A DNA stretch of 64,000 bases from Buxus sempervirens (lineage: Eukaryota > Streptophyta > Magnoliopsida > Buxales > Buxaceae), in contig OX387194.1 in the NCBI GenBank assembly GCA_947561395.2, positions 10,216,048-10,280,047 of the forward strand, read 5' to 3'. Position 1 is the stretch's first letter, and each line of letters opens with the position of its first letter. The notes below the pieces were generated by a model, which saw nothing but the letters and a program-made list of their open reading frames with translations, had not been told where the DNA came from and searched no databases. A program made the position numbers and the translations under genes. Shown piece by piece: positions 57,893 to 64,000 of this stretch.

Positions 57893-59665
57893 TGGAATAT
57901 TCTAGGGCTTCCAAGGGTCCCAAATTTTTTGATTTGATTGATAAAAATAACCAACCAAGGTTTTCATGGAATATTCTAGGGCTTCCAAAGGTCCCAATTT
58001 TTTTTGATTTGATTGATAAAAATAACCAACCAAGGTTTTCATGGAATATTCTAGGGCTTCCAAAGGTCCCAATTTTTTTTGATTTGATTGATAAAAATAA
58101 CCAACCAAGGTTTTCATGGAATATTCTAGGGCTTCCAAGGGTCCCAAATTTTAATTTTTTTTTGATTTGATTGATAAAAATAACCAACCAAGGTTTTCAT
58201 GGAATATTCTAGGGCTTCCAAGGGTCCCAATTTTTTTTTTATTTTGATTGATAAAAATAACCAACCAAGGTTTTCATGGAATATTCTAGGGCTTCCAAAG
58301 GTCCCAATTTTTTTTTGATTTGATTGATAAAAATAACCAACCAAAGTTTTCATGGAATATTCTAGGGCTTCCAAGGGTCCCAATTTTTTTTTGATTTGAT
58401 TGATAAGAATAACCAACCAAGGTTTTCATGGAATATTCTAGGGCTTCCAAGGGTCCCAATTTTTTTTTTTTTTTGATTTGATTGATAAAAATAACCAACC
58501 AAGGTTTTCATGGAATATTCTAGGGCTTCCAAGGGTCCCAATTTTTTTTTTTTTTGATTTGATTGATAAAAATAACCAACCAAGGTTTTCATGGAATATT
58601 CTAGGGCTTCCAAGGGTCCCAATTTTTTTTTTTTTTTGATTTGATTGATAAAAATAACCAACCAAGGTTTTCATGGAATATTCTAGGGCTTCCAAGGGTC
58701 CCACAAATGTTTTGATTTGATTGATAAAAATAACCAACCAAAGGTGTCTTGGAATATTCTAGGGCTTCCAAGTATCCCACAAATGTTTTGATTTGATTGA
58801 TAAAAATAACCAACCAAAGGTGTCTTGGAATATTCTAGGGCTTCCAAGTATCCCACAAATGTTTTGATTTGATTGATAAAAATAACCAACCAAAGGTTTC
58901 TTTTTTTTTTATTCTTTTTTTTTTATTTTTGCTGAATTTTCTCAGTTTTCAAGTTCAAAAGTTTGACTAACACATGTTTGAGTTGAGTTGGTGTCAAAAA
59001 AATATGACACCTTGGTTTCCTCTTTGATTTGATTGATAAAAATAACCAACCAAGGTTTTCATGGAATATTCTAGGGCTTCCAAGGGTCCCAATTTTTTTT
59101 GATTTGATTGATAAAAATAACCAACCAAGGGTGTCTTGGAATATTCTAGGGCTTCCAAGTATCCCACAAATGTTTTGATTTGATTGATAAAAATAACCAA
59201 CCAAAAGCGTCTTGGAATATTCTAGGGCTTCCAAGTATCCCACAAATGTTTTGATTCGATTGATAAAAATAACCAACCAAAGGTGTCTTGGAATATTCTA
59301 GGGCTTCCAGGTATCCCACAAATGTTTTGATTTGATTGATAAAAATAACCAACCAAAGGTGTCTTGGAATATTCTAGGGCTTCCAAGTATCCCACAAATG
59401 TTTTGATTTGATTGATAAAAATAACCAACCAAAGGTGTCTTGGAATATTCTAGGGCTTCCAAGTATCCCACAAATGTTTTGATTCGATTGATAAAAATAA
59501 CCAACCAAAGGTGTCTTGGAATATTCTAGGGCTTCCAAGTATCCCACAAATGTTTTGATTTGATTGATAAAAATAACCAACCAAAGGTGTCTTGGAATAT
59601 TCTAGGGCTTCCACGTATCCCACAAATGTTTTGATTTGATTGATAAAAATAACCAACCAAAGGTT
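57893..59665. repeat. 76-bp tandem repeat array with higher-order duplication, in the retrotransposon leader
   Basis: About 22 units of GGAATATTCTAGGGCTTCCA...GATTTGATTGATAAAAATAACC. Two variants form blocks: one with GGTCCCAA plus a T-run of 8-17, one with TATCCCACAAATG. Two blocks (57893-58905 and 59026-59665) are each followed by the same ~125-bp spacer containing TGCTGAATTTTCTCAGTTTTC, so array plus spacer was duplicated (about 765 bp, ten units). Open frames inside are artefacts. Confidence 0.93.
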
Positions 59666-59982
59666 TTTTTTTTTTTCATTTTTTTTTTCAAATTTGCTGA
59701 ATTTTCTCAGTTTTCAAGTTCAAAAGTTTGACTAACACATGTTTGAGTTGAGTTGGTGTCAAAAAATATGACACCTTGGTTTCCTCTTTGATTTTCAAAC
59801 TTAGGTTAAATCCTGAAAGAATATTTTATTTTATTCTTTTTTTTTTGTTTTTTTTTCTTTGATTTTGTATTTTTGGGAACATTTCTTATGTCCTTTTCGG
59901 AGTGCCTAAGGATTATCCACAGTGTTTTAGGCATTTTATTCTGAAAATTTGGGCTGAAAAGCCAAATTGTGCATTTTTGAAC

Positions 59983-60124
59983 GTATCCGGTATAATATTC
60001 CGGATAAGAATATGCCTTATTGTATCCGGTCACCATAACCGGATATACGCATATGCCTTTGTATCCGGAAATATATACCGGATATGAACAGAGTTGTTAT
60101 TAACCGGCCTGAGTTACCGGTTAT
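59983..60124. repeat. Leader copy of the four-palindrome array, exact 39-bp period
   Basis: Units 59983-60007, 60022-60046, 60061-60085 and 60100-60124. All have 9-nt loops. Arms GTATCCGG/CCGGATAA, GTATCCGG/CCGGATAT (twice), and in unit 4 TTAACCGG/CCGGTTAT, a compensatory pair change. The unit 4 loop CCTGAGTTA matches that of the LTR array. Confidence 0.92.
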
Positions 60125-60916
60125 TGCCGAAATGGCCCTTTTTGACTCATTTTTTCACCCGATTAGTTTTTTTTTCATTCCCAATTGATGTTCACCTTAA
60201 TTTGACCTTCAAAACTTGCCCCAAATTGGGCTTGGACATCATACTTGCAAAATTCCCTAAATTTAGGAAAAAAACATGGCTTTACCTTGCCACCTTGTAT
60301 TACCTTCATTCAATATGGTATTCACATTATACCTTGGCCTGTAAAACATGCAAACGGCCTTCCCACATTTACACCCAATTCCCCCAAACGCAATTGTGTG
60401 CTTTTAGCCGAAAACGTGTTTCTCCACCTTCAAGCGTATGGTTTTTGGGTTTTGGCTTAATTGGCAACTTAGAACTCAAGTCTAGTGATGCCCGGAATCG
60501 AATCACAGATCCCATTGTCATCACATCATTGACCCAAATTCTAAGGTAAATGTTTTCACTTTCGCTTTCCGAAGTCACGACCTCGGTGCGCCAAGCTACA
60601 CACATTCATGGTTCAACTTCCTAATAGGTAAAAGGGTAGGCTGTGCAAATTGTTTCAAGTGCTCAAGTGCAATTTTAAATTGTGGTAACATTCACAACGT
60701 CCCAGCCCCTTGCCACTCTTTTTCGTAGCCATGCATTCAATTTCAAGCCAAGGTACATATGACAAAAATAATGAAGCTAAATACAAGCAAGCAAGCACCA
60801 AAGCAATTAAATATGTACAAAAAATATTACATGCCCAAAAAGTGGTATACAAAACATGTTATTTGCACAAACAACAATTAAATCATGTAAACATGCTTGA
60901 AACCCAAAAGCATTCC
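60125..60916. other. Retrotransposon leader, no ORF1 seen
   Basis: No convincing minus-strand ORF upstream of gag. The plus-strand 60094-60549 frame has no family features. Confidence 0.45.
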
Positions 60917-61370
60917 TAAAATTCCAGATTTTCATGCTCAAGGTGTACCATTTACCCCAAATTGAAGCCTAAAATTTTAGCACTTACTTGGCATGGTTCA
61001 AAAGTGTTTCAATGAGGTAAAATATGCTTTAAAATCTCCAGAAATATGCACTAAAATTTTCAGATTTCTCATGCTCAAAAGTGCTTCCCTTATAGCCCAA
61101 ATTAATGCCTAAAAATTTAGCAACTACTTGACATGATACAAAAGTGTTTTGATGGTAAAAGCATGCTTTAAAACTCCCAAAATATGCACTAAATTTCCAG
61201 ATTTTTTTTTCTTTACTTTCATGCTCAAATCAAGTCCTCCTATACCCCTAAATCAAAGGCATGGCATCATACAAACATTAAACACAAAAAAACTTTATTC
61301 ATGGCAGAACATGCTTGAATACCCAAAATACACATAAAATTTCCAGATTTCAGATATTGTATTTTTTTTA
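60917..61370. repeat. ~138-bp tandem repeat in the leader (about three copies)
   Basis: The marker CCAGATTT..CATGCTCAA recurs near 60922, 61059 and 61197, with AAATATGCACTAAA and AAAAGTGTTT between. A partial fourth copy is near 61345. Confidence 0.7.
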
Positions 61371-61605
61371 GCTCATGGCCTTCAAACCCCAAAATAACAC
61401 ATGCTATCACATAATATAGCCAAGTCATATCACAATATGGGTTTTCTTTTCAACAAAAATCAAGCAACGTGCTTATGCCTTTATCCCAAAGCATACCAAT
61501 CTGATTTGAAATGTAACAATATGCCCAAATAAAGTAATCAAAATAGAAAGCATCCAAAAGTATAGAAAAGCATGAACAAATACAAAAAATGGCTTAAATC
61601 CACAA

Positions 61606-61624
61606 GTCCCCAGCAGAGTCGCCA
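61606..61624 (-). other. Primer-binding site
   Basis: TGGCGACTCTGCTGGGGAC on the minus strand, two bases downstream of the 5' LTR. Starting TGG, it pairs with a tRNA CCA end. I recall an arginine tRNA primer for Ogre/Tat elements but could not verify it here. Confidence 0.85.
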
Positions 61625-63508
61625 GTTGTGAGACATGGGAAAAAATCACCGGAGTGATCATCCCTCCGTCAACACACGGGCTCAACGCAAAAATTGGGAG
61701 AGTCGCCACCATTCATGATTTTGGGGTGAGAATGGACACCAAAGATACAAAAGTAGGCAAAAAATAGCCAAAAGACAAATTCTAAGATAAAAATAACCCT
61801 ACTTGAAAATCAAATCCAGAGATGGGTAAGGGGATTAGATTATGAACAGGGGAAGGTGTTAGGCACCCCCATTCATCCACACGAAGTGGTTTCCAAGTGT
61901 ATGCTCATGCTAAAAAGAAAATAAGAAGCTTGCTAAAAATCATGAAAAAGCCTTGAAAAAGGAACAATGTATAATATTTACACATGAAGATCTAAATGGA
62001 TTTTAGATCCTCGCTTATGTCAATATCACTTCTAGAGTATTTCAAAAGATGGAAATCAAAGTAAAAGTGGCCAAAACCAAGTTGAGGCAAATCCGGGAAT
62101 TTTGGTAAAAAGTAAGGTCCTTTGTCTTGAAATCATTCAAATCCAATTTCAAATTGATTCAAACCAACTCTATTTGAAATATTATGATAAATAAGGAACT
62201 CATGCAAAATCTCAAGTTAATCCGATAAAAATCCTAGGAGTTATGCTCCTTTGAAGTTGCTGCTGGGGATTTTAAAAAGTGGTAAGTGGGCAACTTTGGA
62301 AAATTGTCTAGAAAAATCCACTACACAAAAGTCCACGAAATTTGGTGTGATTGAAGTTTGTATGGCCATCTTTCCATAGAAACTAGCCTCATACAAAAAC
62401 CCCTTCGGATGTGCCTTGGGTGGTCTCCCGAACAAGCCCCGAAGATCACAGATTTACCCAGAAAAGTGCAAATGAGCAGTTCTGAGTAAATCGGCTACCA
62501 ATAATTCAAATGGGATCCAAAAATTATGAAACCAACTGGATTTGAAAATAGACTCAAAAAGGAGTACTCAGAAATAAAAATCACTCGAATCGGACTTAAA
62601 ACGAACACATGGCGGTCCGTCGAAGTGACAAGTTCTGTACTTGAACCTGAACTGTCCACTCAACTTCGACAGAGAGGTGTCAAAAATCCGCTAGATGAAA
62701 ATTCATGAAATTTGGTGGACATAAACTAGACAGCCTCACCTTTCCCATGGTTCTAGAATCACCTCAAAATTCATCCGGATGATGAAGTTACGGGTGTCCG
62801 AAGTAAGGGTACAGGTGCTGTCAAGCTAAGCCACTTTTGAAGAAATCCAAGTCCGAAAATTGATAAAAAATGAAATTCGTGCAAGATGAACACAAATACT
62901 TTAAAATCATCCGAAAGGCATTTCAGAATTGATTGAGGCCGTTTATTTGAGATTTATCACAATAAATGCAATAAACCCCAAATATGAGTCTATCCCGCCA
63001 AAATAGTGATATGTATGTGCAAGGGTGAAAAACCAAGCAAGATCAATACAACATGCATATAGATTCAACAAAATAGGTTCTAGCATAGCCTAGGGTTCCG
63101 TTCCATTATCGTTTCCCTCTGTTCTCTTTAAGATAATCAAGGGTACTTTGAATATGGAACGGTTTACAATCAATCAAAAAGGCCTTATGCTACATAGGTT
63201 CTAGCACTAGGGTCAATCCCCAGTCTCGTTTCTCCTAGATCCGCCTTCACGTTTTACGGCTAGGGGAGTCTTGAGATACTTTGAGCCGGGGGAAGGATTT
63301 CCACACATACAAACAAGGCTTTACACTACAGAAAGGTAGAAGAAGAGATCTAGATCTAGGAATGTAAAGACAGAAAATAAAAAGAAAAGTTGAGGCTTAC
63401 CTGAGTTCGGGAGGCGATTCCACAGCGGTTTTCTTCTTCTCTTGGAGTTCTTCTTTCCGAGAATTCAAAACAAGAGTTGTGTGTCTTTTTGCTCAAGGAG
63501 GAGGCTCC

Positions 63509-63516
63509 TATTTATA
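63509..63516 (-). promoter_or_regulatory. TATA box of the 5' LTR
   Basis: TATAAATA on the minus strand; the probable promoter of the element. Confidence 0.8.
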
Positions 63517-63683
63517 GGCTAAGGCTAGGGTTAGGGTTGGTGAGAATGGTAGACACAACATAATGTCTATAGCCCACCAACCTTAACCCTAAGGCTATTT
63601 CCGAGATTTCCCCTCATTTAATGAGGGATATGATGGTAAAAGTGAAAAGCTCTCGGAAAACCCTAATTTTGAGCAAAACTAGC

Positions 63684-63825
63684 GTATCCGGCATGTCAAG
63701 CCGGATACACAAGTACCTTAATGTATCCGGTCTATGATGCCGGATACACTGAGGTCTACTTGTATCCGGCATTGTCCACCGGATACAAAGAAAGACACTT
63801 GTATCCGGCCTGAGTTGCCGGATAC
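63684..63825. repeat. 39-bp-period palindrome array in the 5' LTR
   Basis: Units at 63684, 63723, 63762 and 63801 (25 bp each). It differs from the 3' LTR copy by one loop base in unit 1 (CATGTCAAG) and a spacer base. Confidence 0.95.
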
Positions 63826-63867
63826 AAGGAAAAAAGCTTTTTTTTTTGAATTTTAACACAGGCAATA

Positions 63868-63949
63868 CTTATTTACATGTAATATCATTTAAGTAAATGT
63901 CCTCGTATTTTTTAATCTCCATTTACTTAAGATATTACATGTAAATAAG
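63868..63949. repeat. Conserved U3 hairpin in the 5' LTR
   Basis: Arms CTTATTTACATGTAATATC and its mirror; same as at 46982-47063. Confidence 0.9.
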
Positions 63950-64000
63950 CAAACACCCCCCCCCCCCCATTTGAATCCATTAAAAATAGTTCCAGACCCA

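Larger units (their letters stand above)
44744..64000 (-). mobile_element. Full-length Tat-type Ty3/gypsy retrotransposon (5' LTR runs off the window)
   Basis: Read on the minus strand: 5' LTR (from beyond 64000 to 61627), PBS, a long leader with tandem repeats, gag, a linker segment, protease with a G-patch-like region, RT, two RNase H domains, integrase, an antisense ORF, PPT and 3' LTR (47512-44744). By alignment of the LTRs about 400 bp lie outside the window, giving about 19.7 kb. I noted about 15 differences between roughly 2370 bp of the two LTRs, so insertion was recent. Two RNase H domains plus an antisense 3' ORF are the Tat-lineage signature. No ORF1 precedes gag, unlike classical Ogre. 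The gag-pro frame has amber stops and pol has frameshifts, so this copy is probably not autonomous. Left flank CGTAG is the expected target duplication. Confidence 0.95.
61627..64000 (-). mobile_element. 5' LTR (partial, continues beyond the window)
   Basis: Matches 44744-47109 of the 3' LTR with about 15 differences, mostly transitions. Contains the intron (63326-63400), TATAAATA (63509-63516), palindrome array (63684-63825) and hairpin (63868-63949). Confidence 0.95.

Noticed and set aside
57751..59656. Many overlapping open frames encoding IFINQIKTFVGYLEALEYS-like repeats
   Set aside because: They are readings of the 76-bp tandem repeat (76 is not a multiple of three) in the non-coding leader, and lie on both strands.
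60094..60549. Plus-strand 151-residue frame as a possible retrotransposon ORF1
   Set aside because: It is antisense to gag-pol, overlaps the palindrome array and has no family motif.

Overview
The window is nuclear DNA of a flowering plant. It has split genes with GT-AG introns, plant-specific protein families (a PLATZ zinc-binding transcription factor, a DUF247 protein, a nine-exon plant transmembrane protein) and dense nested LTR retrotransposons, TRIM, Tourist-like and hAT-like elements. I cannot name the species. Nothing visible suggests bacterial or organellar DNA.

Layout. 1-2470: GC-rich, GGGCCC-dense decayed retroelement DNA. 2829-5446: solo LTR with a perfect 5-bp target-site duplication (TSD). 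6340-13050: tandemly duplicated defensin-like (cysteine-rich peptide) locus, with one copy whose cysteine domain is intact, one frameshifted copy and one copy reduced to its first exon, broken up by a MITE and low-complexity DNA. 14056-14870: diverged direct repeats. 15150-16320: Tourist/PIF-Harbinger-like element. 16759-21681 (-): nine-exon membrane protein gene. 23433-25242: second solo LTR with TSD. 26891-28528 (-): intronless DUF247 gene. 28877-30874: fold-back element, a complete TRIM and a possible solo LTR. 31879-32949 (-): four-exon PLATZ gene. 36860-44743: a LINE remnant and a stack of LTRs inserted into one another. 44744 to the right edge: a young Tat-type Ty3/gypsy retrotransposon on the minus strand, about 19.7 kb by extrapolation, with both LTRs, PBS, PPT, gag, protease, RT, two RNase H domains, integrase and an antisense extra ORF. 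Its 5' LTR runs off the window.

Most unusual signal. Every related LTR here carries, 168-215 bp upstream of its TATA box, an array of about four short palindromes with fixed geometry: 8-bp arms, 9-nt loop, exact 39-bp period; or 8-bp arms, 7-nt loop, 28-bp period. The arm sequence differs completely between LTRs (CCGGATAC, ATAACCGAA, GACCGCAT, GCCCG), and loops and spacers vary, but pairing and period are kept, in places by compensatory changes. A second 39-bp array lies in the untranslated leader of the full-length element, and a third in the decayed DNA at 1255-1396. I know of no named element with this design. The same LTRs also hold a 70-75-nt intron just downstream of the TATA box, whose acceptor exon is duplicated in one solo LTR and triplicated in another.

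The ordinary genes are separate transcription units with no operon-like relationship. The retroelements explain most of the sequence between 36.8 and 64 kb.
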